Shown here piece after piece: positions 1 to 8,688 of a stretch of 64,000 nucleotides of DNA; within the stretch, counting starts at the first letter, position 1, and each line of letters opens with the position of its first letter. Under the pieces are notes generated by a model. It searched no databases, had not been told where the DNA came from, and saw only the letters and a list, made by a program, of their open reading frames with translations. A program made the translations under genes and the position numbers. This DNA comes from Balneola sp. (GTDB lineage Bacteria; Bacteroidota; Rhodothermia; Balneolales; Balneolaceae), in NCBI GenBank assembly GCA_002696035.1, contig NZQV01000010.1, positions 1-64,000 of the forward strand, written 5' to 3'.

Positions 1-87
1 ATTGCAGGTGGAGCGAGTGGAAGCTTTACTGCAAGCTCAGGAGAGACTGTTACCGTTGAAGATGGATTAATAACCGACATTACATAA
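1..87 (+). CDS. C-terminal end of an unidentified protein (cut by window edge)
   Basis: An open frame runs from the first base to a TAA at 85-87 and gives 28 residues ending GETVTVEDGLITDIT. The Gly/Ser/Thr-rich tail followed by a short TVTVxxGxIT strand resembles C-termini I associate with phage structural or other accessory proteins, but this is too little to name a family. It converges on the recombinase gene 23 bases downstream, so it is probably the last gene of the integrated element lying left of the window. Function unknown. Confidence 0.5.
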   Translation: MAGGASGSFTASSGETVTVEDGLITDIT

Positions 88-109
88 CACCTCGTTATCC
101 CTGAGATTT

Positions 110-970
110 TCACCCTGAAAAAGCGTCTAAATGCGCTTCATTATCGGGGTGATAGTATCTCATGGTTGTCTCCATTCTGGCGTGTCTCGCAAGTCGCTGA
201 ACCTCCTGAACAGGAACCCTTTGTTCGTTCAGCCAATAGGATATGCAAGAGTGTCTCATATGGTGGGCAGTGAAGTTATCACATAGTGGTTTCGGAAGAG
301 CTGCGAAATGACTTTTAAGATGCTGCCGGAGTGTCGAATCTGAGTTGTACCCAAACATTCTCCCATACTTTTCAGTCGTTCTGACTCCGCGCTCAAAAAT
401 TCTCTTCACTTTTGAGGGGATCGCAATCGGGGTATCATGTTCTTTTTGACTCTTTGGATGAAACTCATCTTCCAGGTTCCACATATACAGATCACCCACC
501 CGGAGAAAATGTCCATCGTTAACAACCCACGCCGGCCGGCAATGCACAATCTCAGATATTCGAAGGCCCATATAAAAACCCACATTGATGATATCTCTGA
601 TCAGTCCATTATTAACCCCGGCCAGCAGCATCTGAAGTTGCCGTTCATTCATGGTGAGTATATTGGTCTCATGCTTTTCGGCTCTGGTCTTGTACACTTC
701 GGTTTCCACTGGTTCTTCCATGTGCTTTTCCTTCACGCACCACTCAATAAAATTATCAATTACGGCCTTCCGGAGATTCTTTGTTTTAAGTCGGCCGGAC
801 TCGTTAATAACTTTGTTTAACTTTTTACGCTTTAAATCGTCTATAGAATCACATCGATCTAGCAGGAACCTCATGTTTTGGTCGTAAGCTCTTTTGGAGT
901 TCTCAGCCAAATAACGTGATTTATATTTCAGATAATTTTTCGATAGTATTTCTAAAGATAGATTAGACAT
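110..970 (-). CDS. Tyrosine recombinase / phage-type integrase
   Basis: A 286-residue site-specific recombinase. An N-terminal SAM-like DNA-binding region (about 5-85) precedes the catalytic domain. The expected catalytic set is visible: Arg137 in GLRISE, a Lys in the beta-hairpin near 173-176, His236-xx-Arg239 in HHMRH, His263 in LARHAR, and the nucleophile Tyr272 (or 273) in TMRYYHP, nine residues after His263. Nothing looks truncated. The gene stands between a tail of accessory-type sequence and the housekeeping gene folE2, so it likely catalysed integration of an element extending to the left. Short iterons lie just upstream of its start (1034-1087). Family assignment is firm; the kind of element (prophage or ICE) cannot be told from this edge. 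Confidence 0.93.
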   Translation of the reverse strand: MSNLSLEILSKNYLKYKSRYLAENSKRAYDQNMRFLLDRCDSIDDLKRKKLNKVINESGRLKTKNLRKAVIDNFIEWCVKEKHMEEPVETEVYKTRAEKHETNILTMNERQLQMLLAGVNNGLIRDIINVGFYMGLRISEIVHCRPAWVVNDGHFLRVGDLYMWNLEDEFHPKSQKEHDTPIAIPSKVKRIFERGVRTTEKYGRMFGYNSDSTLRQHLKSHFAALPKPLCDNFTAHHMRHSCISYWLNEQRVPVQEVQRLARHARMETTMRYYHPDNEAHLDAFSG

Positions 971-1033
971 GTCTCTTATATTTAAAAGGAACTATTGAAC
1001 TAGAGGTATAGTTATCTTCCTGAGTTGTGAGGG

Positions 1034-1087
1034 TTATCCCACAATTTATAAACATGGGATTTTTTATCCCACAGTTATACCACAGTT
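1034..1087. repeat. Three iterons TTATCCCACAnTT upstream of the integrase
   Basis: Near-identical 13-mers lie at 1034-1046 (TTATCCCACAATT), 1064-1076 (TTATCCCACAGTT) and 1075-1087 (TTATACCACAGTT). The spacings are 30 and 11 bases, about three and one helical turns, so all copies would face the same side of the DNA. They sit in the 291-base gap between the integrase start and folE2, where a recombinase arm-type site, an excisionase site or an autoregulatory operator would be expected. The attachment core is not recognisable without the other end of the element. Confidence 0.6.
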
Positions 1088-1261
1088 TTGTTCATATTCA
1101 TTCCTAATTTTCGATTAATTATGTTTCAAACATTACTGCATAACCCCAATAGGGGCTATTACGGGCACTAATGGTAGTAGTATTAGATAATTCCTGAATA
1201 TTGTCCTTATCTCGGAGCTTAAAGAGACTATTCATCATCAAATTAGAAGTAAGAGAAAGCT

Positions 1262-2161
1262 ATGATCTCAAATGAAGTACAGCGGTTCTATGACCCTACA
1301 TTTACCGTAACCGACGAATACAAAGAATCCTTGCCGGACTTGCAAAATGGACCGGCTTCCCTCATCGAAGGGGCCAATGTGCCTATTCAGCAAGTGGGTA
1401 TTTCCAACTTCAAACTGCCGCTGAAATTTCGTCGCAGAGAAGGTGAGCCGATCACGCTGGAAGCTTCCGTAGATGGATATGTAAGCCTGGAAATGGATAA
1501 GAAAGGGATCAATATGAGTCGCATTATGCGGACCTTCTACAAATTTCAGGATAAGACTTTTCATCTGGATCGCCTGGAAGAGATCCTGAAAGCATATAAA
1601 GAAGACCTGGAAAGTCAGGAATCTTTTCTGCGGATATCCTTCAATTATCCGATGCTTATGGACAGTTTGCGTTCAGGCATGAAAGGCTATCAATATTATA
1701 AAGTACAGCTGGAAGGCCGCCTCGATAATTATGGCCGCTTTCAGAAACACATGCACCTCGATTTTGAATACAGCAGTGCCTGTCCTTGCAGCTACGAGCT
1801 TGCTGAACACGCCCGCGAAACAAGGGATGTAGCCGCTATTCCACATAGCCAGCGTAGTGTGGCCAATGTGACGGTTGCTCTTAAAGATGAATTTTTTGTG
1901 GAAGACTTGGTTCAGATCTGCCGAAATGCACTTAAAACCGAAACACAGGTGATGGTGAAGCGCGAAGACGAACAGGCGTTTGCAGAAATGAACGGTGCTT
2001 TTCAGAAGTTTGTGGAAGATGCTGCTCGTCTTCTTTACGATGAACTCGACAGTTATAACAGTATCCGCGATTTTGTGGTGCGTTGTGTGCACATGGAAAG
2101 TCTGCATAGTCATGATGCCGTAAGTCGCATCTGCAAAGGACTCCCAAATGGGTTGAGATAA
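1262..2161 (+). CDS. folE2: GTP cyclohydrolase FolE2 (GCYH-IB)
   Basis: Converts GTP to 7,8-dihydroneopterin triphosphate, the first step of tetrahydrofolate and queuosine-type pathways; cytosolic. The 299-residue length fits the COG1469/DUF198 family. Visible family features are the GINMSRIMR segment (82-90), the metal-site CPCS motif (Cys174, Cys176) and IPHSQRS (193-199). FolE2 enzymes use varied metals and often replace zinc-dependent FolE under zinc limitation; no Zur-like site was recognised upstream, so regulation is open. The ATG at 1262 follows AAGAGAAAGC. The gene is monocistronic, followed at once by a terminator, and appears to be the first core gene next to the integrated element. 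Confidence 0.92.
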   Translation: MISNEVQRFYDPTFTVTDEYKESLPDLQNGPASLIEGANVPIQQVGISNFKLPLKFRRREGEPITLEASVDGYVSLEMDKKGINMSRIMRTFYKFQDKTFHLDRLEEILKAYKEDLESQESFLRISFNYPMLMDSLRSGMKGYQYYKVQLEGRLDNYGRFQKHMHLDFEYSSACPCSYELAEHARETRDVAAIPHSQRSVANVTVALKDEFFVEDLVQICRNALKTETQVMVKREDEQAFAEMNGAFQKFVEDAARLLYDELDSYNSIRDFVVRCVHMESLHSHDAVSRICKGLPNGLR

Positions 2162-2187
2162 GATAGACAACCCTCATAAATTTATAT

Positions 2188-2220
2188 AAAGCCTCGCATT
2201 CTATGTGGGGCTTTATTGTT
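2188..2220 (+). terminator. Rho-independent terminator after folE2
   Basis: Twelve-base arms (2188-2199 and 2203-2214) pair as AAAGCCTCGCAT/ATGTGGGGCTTT with two G-U pairs around a three-base loop, followed by ATTGTTTTG. Confidence 0.75.
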
Positions 2221-2304
2221 TTGTAAAACCTGCAATTCTTTTACGCAACGGGGTGATAAAAGTCCTAACTTTGGCCTCCCTACAAAACACCCCAAAATTG
2301 ATTT

Positions 2305-4914
2305 ATGAGAAAATTATATATCCCATTTATAACGCTATTAACACTATTAATAACCGCAATTCCAGTTCAGGCTCAGCTGTTTGAAGATTTTGAATCCGGA
2401 GATAAAGGAGGTTACGCCGGAGGAACAGTCACACTTGAATCTGGCGATTGGTACATGGAAGATGCCCTGATCGGAAATTTGACGAACGATAAATACAATG
2501 GTTCCCAAGGGGTGAGAACGGATCGCCGGGAAGGTAAAACAGGGAATATCTACATGGAGTTTGATAAGACAAATGGTGCCCAGGAGGTTTCATTTTACCT
2601 CGCGCATTATGGTAACCGTGCTGAAGATGCTGCACTTCAGGTTCAGTACTCTGTAGATGGCGGATCCAGCTGGACAAACATTGGCGATGAAATTACAGCC
2701 CCTGCAGAACTGACGGAATATACCATTCCGGTAGAAGTAGCAGGCGATATCCGTTTCAAGTTTATACAGTCATCCGGTACAGACCGCATGAATATTGACG
2801 ACATTCGCATTACCGATTACATTGAGCCTGCCGAGGAACCAACCGTAGCGCTAAGTGTAGATGGAGCTGGTACAGAAGCAGGAAGTGATGTTACTTTCTC
2901 AGCTACCTCAACAAATTCAACCCGCACAAAAGATATTGAAATAACGAATCTTGGCAATCAGGAACTGGTGATCTCGGAAGTCACCGTCTCCGGAGCCGGA
3001 TTTTCCATTTCCAGCGACCTGGCTGACTCTTCTCTTAGCTTCAACGAAGAAGCCGTGGTTACCCTGACCTTTACACCTGAAACAGAAGGCTCATTCACAG
3101 GGCAGCTGCAAGTGGAGAGCAATGCCTCAAACGAGAGTACATTTTCATTAAATCTGCTTGGTGAAGGTTTTGCCGATGGTGCTGTAATTCCAATTTCGGA
3201 AGCCCGACAAGTAGAATTTGGTACGCGCGTTACGGTTGCCGGCAGAGTAACGGTAAGCGATGAATTTGGCGGACCTGCTCACATTCAGGATAACACGGCC
3301 GCTATTGCCGTTTACTGGCCAGATTTACATGCAGAGGCAGAATTGGGAGATTCAGTAGTTGTTACCGGACCGGTTACGGAATTCAATCCTGTAGATGGAC
3401 CTGATGGCGATTTCCTGCTTCAAATTGCGGAGCATGACGGCGACGATGATATCACCTTTGAGATCATCGATACGGAAAGAAAAGAAGTGGAGCCCAAGCT
3501 TATTACCATCGAAGGGATGAACTCTGGTAATTACGAAGCACAGCTGGTTATGATCGAAGAAGTGATCATTGATCACAGTGGTTCATTTCAAGGGGAACAA
3601 AATTATGATATCTCTGACCGCAGTGGCGAAGGCCTTATTCGAATTGATGGCGATGCCAATCTTGTAGGGGTTGAAGCTCCTGGTGAGACGGTTACGATTG
3701 TTGGAGTGGTAGATCAGTTTTTTGGAGATTACCAGCTGAAGCCGCGTTCTGCTGCAGATATTGGTGCAGAAGAAGTGAGTTACCCCGGCGATGACGTATC
3801 CAAAGACCTTACTTTCGAAGTAGTTACATGGAATGTTGAATGGTTTGGTGATGCAGGCAACGGCCCTGACAATGATGAGCAGCAGCTGTCAAATGTGATC
3901 GAAGTGATCCGCGAGATCGATGCTGAGATCTATGCTTTCCAGGAAATTGCAGACCAAACTGATTTTGCAACCTTGCTGGATTCTCTGGATGAGTACGGTG
4001 GGATTCTGGCCGATTTCAGTCAGCAGCAGAAAACAGCTTTCTTATTCAAACGAAGTGAAATTGATTCCCTCAGCTCAGCGAAGATCACCGATAACTTAAC
4101 CTCTAACTACTGGGCCGGTGGTAGCAATCAAAGCTTTGCCAGATTTCCGCTTATGTTCCAATTCAACGCAACTATAAGTGGAGAAACAAGGGAAATATAT
4201 GCTTTCAATGTACATATGAAAGCCATGGATGATTCTGATTCCTATAATCAGCGTTATGAAGCTTCCCGTGAATTGAAGCAATACCTGGATCAGCTTCATG
4301 CCAATGATAACGTGATCTTTTTAGGAGATTACAATGACACAAGTACCGGTTCCATTACTTCCGGTCAAGAGTCTCCCTATAAGAATTTCGTGGATGATGA
4401 TGAATATACTGTGATCACTCAAAGTCTGGAAGAGCGCGGTTTTGCGTCTCAGTCCATCGGCTCCTTTATCGATCACATTACCATCACTTCTGAACTTTCT
4501 GATGAATATATCGCAGGTACGGAACGTGTTGAGAATACAAACTATATTGGCAGTTACCTGAGTTCAACTTCCGATCACTATCCTATCTGGACACGCTTTC
4601 AGTTTGAAACGGTAGTGAGTAACGAAGAGCTGACAGCAAACCCGGTGAATTTCAGTCTGGATCAGAATTATCCAAATCCATTTAACCCAAGTACCGTGAT
4701 CAGCTATCAGTTAGCTGAGAACAGTACCGTGACTCTAGAAGTTTATGATATGCTGGGTCGTGAAGTGGCTACATTGGTAAATAACGAACGAATGACTGCC
4801 GGAAGTCATAACGTAACTTTTGATGCAGGTAACCTCTCAAGTGGGCTGTATATGTATCGTTTGTCTACGGCTAACGGTCAGCAGATCACCAAAAAAATGA
4901 TGCTGGTGAAATAA
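2305..4914 (+). CDS. Secreted endonuclease/exonuclease/phosphatase-family protein with T9SS sorting domain
   Basis: An 869-residue multidomain exported protein. In order: signal peptide (1-24, ending PVQAQ); a beta-sandwich region of ligand-binding type (about 25-175); a choice-of-anchor D/Hydin-like Ig domain (about 180-290); an OB-fold-like segment (about 295-490); an endonuclease/exonuclease/phosphatase (DNase I-like) domain from about 500 with WNVEWFG, FQEIAD, GDYNDTS (about 673) and SDHYP (about 756); and a C-terminal type IX sorting domain (about 782-869) opening NYPNPFNPST and ending KKMMLVK. The catalytic motifs look intact, so extracellular nuclease or phosphodiesterase activity is likely; whether the substrate is DNA, RNA or a phospholipid is unknown. 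Expected to be surface-attached or released by T9SS and possibly to serve phosphate scavenging, which is inference. A terminator follows. Confidence 0.88.
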   Translation: MRKLYIPFITLLTLLITAIPVQAQLFEDFESGDKGGYAGGTVTLESGDWYMEDALIGNLTNDKYNGSQGVRTDRREGKTGNIYMEFDKTNGAQEVSFYLAHYGNRAEDAALQVQYSVDGGSSWTNIGDEITAPAELTEYTIPVEVAGDIRFKFIQSSGTDRMNIDDIRITDYIEPAEEPTVALSVDGAGTEAGSDVTFSATSTNSTRTKDIEITNLGNQELVISEVTVSGAGFSISSDLADSSLSFNEEAVVTLTFTPETEGSFTGQLQVESNASNESTFSLNLLGEGFADGAVIPISEARQVEFGTRVTVAGRVTVSDEFGGPAHIQDNTAAIAVYWPDLHAEAELGDSVVVTGPVTEFNPVDGPDGDFLLQIAEHDGDDDITFEIIDTERKEVEPKLITIEGMNSGNYEAQLVMIEEVIIDHSGSFQGEQNYDISDRSGEGLIRIDGDANLVGVEAPGETVTIVGVVDQFFGDYQLKPRSAADIGAEEVSYPGDDVSKDLTFEVVTWNVEWFGDAGNGPDNDEQQLSNVIEVIREIDAEIYAFQEIADQTDFATLLDSLDEYGGILADFSQQQKTAFLFKRSEIDSLSSAKITDNLTSNYWAGGSNQSFARFPLMFQFNATISGETREIYAFNVHMKAMDDSDSYNQRYEASRELKQYLDQLHANDNVIFLGDYNDTSTGSITSGQESPYKNFVDDDEYTVITQSLEERGFASQSIGSFIDHITITSELSDEYIAGTERVENTNYIGSYLSSTSDHYPIWTRFQFETVVSNEELTANPVNFSLDQNYPNPFNPSTVISYQLAENSTVTLEVYDMLGREVATLVNNERMTAGSHNVTFDAGNLSSGLYMYRLSTANGQQITKKMMLVK

Positions 4915-4999
4915 GTTATTAGGTTTCAGCTATCGCTAATTGCTTTGGCTGTGAGTGAACAAATTGCTTAAAAGATCAGCATGTGCTGATTAAAGATCT

Positions 5000-5034
5000 C
5001 GCTCCGTACGCTCAGCGTCGGAGCGTTTTTGTTT
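5000..5034 (+). terminator. Strong terminator after the T9SS nuclease gene
   Basis: CGCTCCG (5000-5006) pairs with CGGAGCG (5019-5025), extended by an inner ACGC/GCGT stem, then TTTTTGTTT. Confidence 0.85.
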
Positions 5035-5136
5035 GAACTATTTGGCAGAGGAAATGAGGCCGCTTTCAGGATCAGAAAGAATACATAAAAGCAGTAGAAG
5101 TATTATTTTAAATCTGATTTTAAAATAACAATAGTT

Positions 5137-5296
5137 GTCACTCTGAGCGCCTAATAACTTTCAAATGGATTAGATGCTTGACGCGATCCCGAATAAGTCG
5201 GGACAAACGATAAACAACATCATAAGTATTTAAGCTTTTGAGATCCTTCGCGGTCAACAGACATTCGTAAAGAGCTTTCTAAGCGCTCAGGATGAC
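5137..5296. repeat. Dispersed REP-like inverted repeat, copy 1
   Basis: The element begins GTCACTCTGAGCG and ends CGCTCAGGATGAC, so its ends are inverted repeats; internally it carries TTTGAGATCCTTCGCGG, and an internal CCCGA/TCGGG hairpin. A second copy with the same outer and inner motifs lies at 29056-29200. It fills most of the 468-base gap between a terminator and the thioesterase gene; nothing else was recognised in that gap. No ORF, so if mobile it would need a transposase in trans. Confidence 0.75.
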
Positions 5297-5382
5297 AACT
5301 TTCTGAAGCTAATAATCGAACTTAGGCTTTAACTAATGTTAGATAAAAGAAACCGAATCAATTTCAGTAAAAAATTTAGGAT

Positions 5383-6423
5383 ATGAGACCTTTAGATACG
5401 TCAAAAAGCCGAGTTCTTCCATTTGGCAGTGATCCCAATCTGCGTCGTCGTTTTATGATCACGGATGAAGAAATTCCGGGCAACATGCGCTGGGGACGGT
5501 TGTTGGAAGAATTGGACAAGCTTGCCGAAGACATTGCCCTTGAATACGTTCACCGGATCAATGAACAAGCAAAAGTGGTAACGGCTGCTATTGATGATAT
5601 CATGCTGCGAACCCCCGTGGATATTGAGAAAGACCTAAACCTGAAAGCACGGATCAATTATGTTGGGAGAACCTCGATGGAGGTTGGTATTCGAGTCGAT
5701 CAGGAAGGAGAGTCGCTGGCTTCTTGCTATTTTACGATGGTAGCCCGAATTGAGGAAAATGGAGAAGCCAAAAGCCTGCCCATCGACTCACTGGAATATG
5801 TGGATGAGATCGAGAAAAAGCGGTATGAGGCTGCCATTGCCCGCCGCCAAGACTATCGTGAGCAAATGGATGCCTTGCAAAAACCACCGAGTAAAGAAGA
5901 ATATGAGATGCTTCGGGAGCTGCATCAGGCACAGGAAAGCCCGGACTTTGATGGATTACTGGTAGGAGATCTGGTTCGTGGCAACTGGGAACGGATGTTT
6001 CCTGAGCAGGAAAATGTGCCGGAAAAGATCTTTGGTGGCTATGTTATACGCCGGGCCTTTGAGTTGGCCATGATGCATGCAGAAGAGATCACCCCGGATC
6101 GCCCCGTATTTGTAAGGGTGAATCGTATTAATTTTCATCAGCCGGTCCGTATAGGCGATAAGCTGGATTTTACCAGCCGGGTGACTTACACCGGTAACAC
6201 CTCATTGAGTATAGAGATCAGCATTGAGCGTATTAGCCGAGATCAGGTGGTAAGGGCTTTATCCAATGTTTGTATTTTTACCTTCGTGAATGTAGATGAA
6301 GAAATGAATCCCAAACCGCTTCCTGAAGTTCATCCCACAACCTATGCTGAAGATGAACGCTATCTGAAAGCACATCGGCGTCGAAAAGATCACAAGAAAT
6401 GGAAGGAGAGAACAAAAGGCTAA
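5383..6423 (+). CDS. Acyl-CoA thioesterase with two hot-dog domains
   Basis: Hydrolyses acyl-CoA to fatty acid and CoA. The 346-residue protein carries two hot-dog folds: the first around 30-140 (GNMRWGRLLEELDKLAED helix, then ARINYVGRTSMEVGIRV) and the second around 195-315 (GGYVIRRAFELAMMHAEE, then INFHQPVRIGDKLDFTSRV). This double-domain layout matches the ACOT9/BFIT-like family found in bacteria and mitochondria. The basic C-terminal tail is probably unstructured. The gene stands alone between terminators. Chain-length preference cannot be read from sequence. Confidence 0.82.
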   Translation: MRPLDTSKSRVLPFGSDPNLRRRFMITDEEIPGNMRWGRLLEELDKLAEDIALEYVHRINEQAKVVTAAIDDIMLRTPVDIEKDLNLKARINYVGRTSMEVGIRVDQEGESLASCYFTMVARIEENGEAKSLPIDSLEYVDEIEKKRYEAAIARRQDYREQMDALQKPPSKEEYEMLRELHQAQESPDFDGLLVGDLVRGNWERMFPEQENVPEKIFGGYVIRRAFELAMMHAEEITPDRPVFVRVNRINFHQPVRIGDKLDFTSRVTYTGNTSLSIEISIERISRDQVVRALSNVCIFTFVNVDEEMNPKPLPEVHPTTYAEDERYLKAHRRRKDHKKWKERTKG

Positions 6424-6543
6424 AGAGAGAATGATCTCCGGTATTCTGTTTTGGAATTCATTTTAAATGAGAAGAAGGGACTATGGAATACAAATTTCTA
6501 TTCCATAAGTGGTGCTGTTGGATTTTATCCTTCAAAAAAAACT

Positions 6544-6576
6544 CGTTCCAGGTACTCTGCGTTGGAGCGATTTTTT
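6544..6576 (+). terminator. Terminator after the thioesterase gene
   Basis: CGTTCCA (6544-6550) pairs with TGGAGCG (6563-6569, one G-U), followed by A and six T. Confidence 0.7.
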
Positions 6577-6664
6577 GGCAGAAGGATTTCAAGTCAACTT
6601 TGAGATTGCGCTATATTTTTGATTTTTTATAAGCCTATTAATAATAATATCAGAAAAGGGTACA

Positions 6665-7177
6665 ATGAAACGATTAGCATGGGCACTACCAATACTATTC
6701 TTAATTTCGGCATGTGGCAGCAGTTCAGTCTACATGCTTTCTGAATCAGAACAGCAAGGCATCACCTATCAGATGTATCAGGAAGATCCTCAGGCCACCT
6801 ATGATACGGCTGTAAAGATATTCGATCAGTTTCAGCTACCGATCAATTTAGATCAGGGATGGGAGATCGAAAACCGGGATGCGGACAATTTCACCCTGGA
6901 AACGAACTGGAGAAAACCGGGAAGCTCATCATCGGTAAGCGGAGGCACAAATATTGGATCCGAAAGTGATGAGCGGTACAAGTTGGCTGTAGAGGTTCAA
7001 GAGGCTGAAAATGGGTCTAAAGTGATGTTAGATCTGACAAAACAGGTTAAAATGACGGGAAATCCCAATCAGGAAAGTCCCTGGAGAACATTTGATGTCA
7101 ATCAGCAAACTGCTGATGAATATCTGGTTCCTGTTTTAGAAGAATTTGAAGAACAAGGCCTGACGGTTCAAAGCTGA
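6665..7177 (+). CDS. Hypothetical outer-membrane lipoprotein
   Basis: A 170-residue protein with a clear lipoprotein signal (MKRLAWALPILFLISAC, Cys17 at the lipobox). The mature part is acidic and mostly beta-strand-like, with a serine-rich stretch GSSSSVSGG near 87-95. Residues 41-60 (helical TYDTAVKIFDQF, then INLDQGWEIE) suggest one small alpha/beta domain. No family recognised. It is convergent with the methyltransferase gene and appears monocistronic. Confidence 0.7.
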   Translation: MKRLAWALPILFLISACGSSSVYMLSESEQQGITYQMYQEDPQATYDTAVKIFDQFQLPINLDQGWEIENRDADNFTLETNWRKPGSSSSVSGGTNIGSESDERYKLAVEVQEAENGSKVMLDLTKQVKMTGNPNQESPWRTFDVNQQTADEYLVPVLEEFEEQGLTVQS

Positions 7178-7226
7178 TCTGAGGCATAAAATACAATCAC
7201 ATGTAGCATACAAAGAGACGACTGTT

Positions 7227-7883
7227 CTATGCGGTTGCATCATTCTTTGCGATCAAGCAGCAGTCGCAAATGGTGAGCTCTGTATGGTCCATGGCTCTCT
7301 TTTTGTATGTCCGGATCTCTTCCATTGTTATGGTAAATCCATTTTCTTCCAGAAGAGAAGACAGTTCATCACTTTCATAAAGAATGAAATTTTGCTTCGT
7401 AAACTCCAGATGTTCCACAGAATGCCGAGGACGATATCCAATAAGGAATTTTCCGTCTGGCTTTAGAATACGTTTAATTTCTTTGAGGTGAACTTCAGGT
7501 GGATCAAGAAAATAGATCACATTCAGGGCTACAGCCACATCAAAAGTGTGATCAGGGAAAGGCAGGGCCGAGGTGTCACAGCAATGAACAGATAACTGTT
7601 TGTTGTTGATGAATTCCTGATTTCGGTTTTTGGCTTCCCTGCACATATCAGGAGAGAAGTCCACACCGGTGAGTTTCAGATTCGGTTCAACTCTGAAATA
7701 GTCCGCAAAGTGTTTGCCATTGCCAAAGCCAATTTCAATGATTTGAGCTTCAGGTTGAGCGGGCATTATTTCAAATGCGAGATCATACAACCTTTGATTG
7801 GATTCGTTCAAGGCTTCGGCTACTTCAAGCCCGGCTTCACCGGAGGGTTTCTTAAGTTGATCTGAGAGTTGTTTAGCATCCAT
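7227..7883 (-). CDS. Class I SAM-dependent methyltransferase
   Basis: 218 residues with the Rossmann methyltransferase signature: motif I IIEIGFGNGKHF (about 48-59), motif II acidic LTGVDFSPDM (about 71-80), motif IV region LPFPDHTFDVAVALNVIYFL (about 112-131), and ILKPDGKFLIGY (post-motif). This is the Methyltransf_11/UbiE-like family, which acts on small molecules or lipids. The substrate is not deducible. It lies 52 bases downstream of the DUF6940 gene on the same strand, so the two may be co-transcribed. Confidence 0.82.
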   Translation of the reverse strand: MDAKQLSDQLKKPSGEAGLEVAEALNESNQRLYDLAFEIMPAQPEAQIIEIGFGNGKHFADYFRVEPNLKLTGVDFSPDMCREAKNRNQEFINNKQLSVHCCDTSALPFPDHTFDVAVALNVIYFLDPPEVHLKEIKRILKPDGKFLIGYRPRHSVEHLEFTKQNFILYESDELSSLLEENGFTITMEEIRTYKKRAMDHTELTICDCCLIAKNDATA

Positions 7884-7935
7884 AGCTCATTATACATAGT
7901 ATCGGTAAAACAGATGTGTTGAATTTTGACAAAAA

Positions 7936-8526
7936 CTATGATCCCAATGTTTTATAGGCTTCGGTTTGATAGTATTTCGGGGTAGAATCGATTCGGGCAT
8001 GCAGCCAGTAAACGCCTAATCCGGACGTGCTTAACCACCGCGGTTCAGTACCCACATGTTTTGTCATTTGCTCACCAACCATTTTCCAGAATTTCAGTAT
8101 TTGTGATTCAGGGGCTTTTCGAACAAAATCGCCAATTTGTGTATAAATGCTATGATCAGAAACAGGGCAGGGGGCAACTAACATTGCATCACCACCTAAA
8201 TTGGGAAAAGAAACCACCTCGGAATCTGGTTCAAAATAAGAGCTGAATGTTTGAGGATCTGGATCTACATTTGCGAGAAGATTACTTTTTACGAGGTTAC
8301 ATTCGTAACCCTCCTTCATTGTTGGCTTAGTAAAAGGCTTGTTCTCCCAGAAAAAAGCTTTATAGTCACAACCAGCTAAAAAATCATTATAGCGTTTCCG
8401 AAAGTCAGAGCTCTGTTTTAGCTCATTTAAAAACTGTTGGCGAGAGATCCGGTTCTTATTTTCCAAAATAGAAAACCGAATACTTTCTTCAGATTCTTCC
8501 AATACGGTAAACTGATATCTGTTCAT
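7936..8526 (-). CDS. DUF6940 family protein
   Basis: 196 residues from the ATG at 8524-8526 (MNRYQFTV); an in-frame GTG further upstream at 8557-8559 would add 11 residues but runs into the tandem repeat, so I prefer the ATG. Recognisable family blocks are FFWENKPFT, a PDPQTFSSYF segment, VVSFPNLGGDAMLVAPCP and a C-terminal WLSTSGLGVYWLHARID. The last block resembles a conserved active-site-like surface, but no function is established that I know of. A 9-bp minisatellite lies 34 bases upstream of the start, in the promoter or leader region, so copy number could tune expression. Confidence 0.72.
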   Translation of the reverse strand: MNRYQFTVLEESEESIRFSILENKNRISRQQFLNELKQSSDFRKRYNDFLAGCDYKAFFWENKPFTKPTMKEGYECNLVKSNLLANVDPDPQTFSSYFEPDSEVVSFPNLGGDAMLVAPCPVSDHSIYTQIGDFVRKAPESQILKFWKMVGEQMTKHVGTEPRWLSTSGLGVYWLHARIDSTPKYYQTEAYKTLGS

Positions 8527-8560
8527 GGTAGTTTGATTACTTTTTATGATAATTCGCACA

Positions 8561-8619
8561 GGCGGACTAGGCGGACTAGGCGGACTAGGCGGACTAGGCG
8601 GACTAGGCGGACTAGGCGG
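8561..8619. repeat. 9-bp minisatellite (GGCGGACTA) x6.6
   Basis: Six perfect head-to-tail copies of GGCGGACTA (8561-8614) are followed by a partial GGCGG. No substitutions are present between copies. On the minus strand it lies just upstream of the DUF6940 start. The unit is a multiple of three but contains TAG when read as the minus strand, so it is not coding there. Confidence 0.95.
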
Positions 8620-8688
8620 CAGTCGATCAAACGGAGTGGTTTCTGGTGCAGAGAATGTGCCGTGTTCTGTTTATTGCCTTAAGATGTA

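Noticed and set aside
1140-1175. CCCCAATAGGGG element as an attachment core or riboswitch
   Set aside because: A single short palindrome without a second copy in the window or a recognisable aptamer fold; too little to call.
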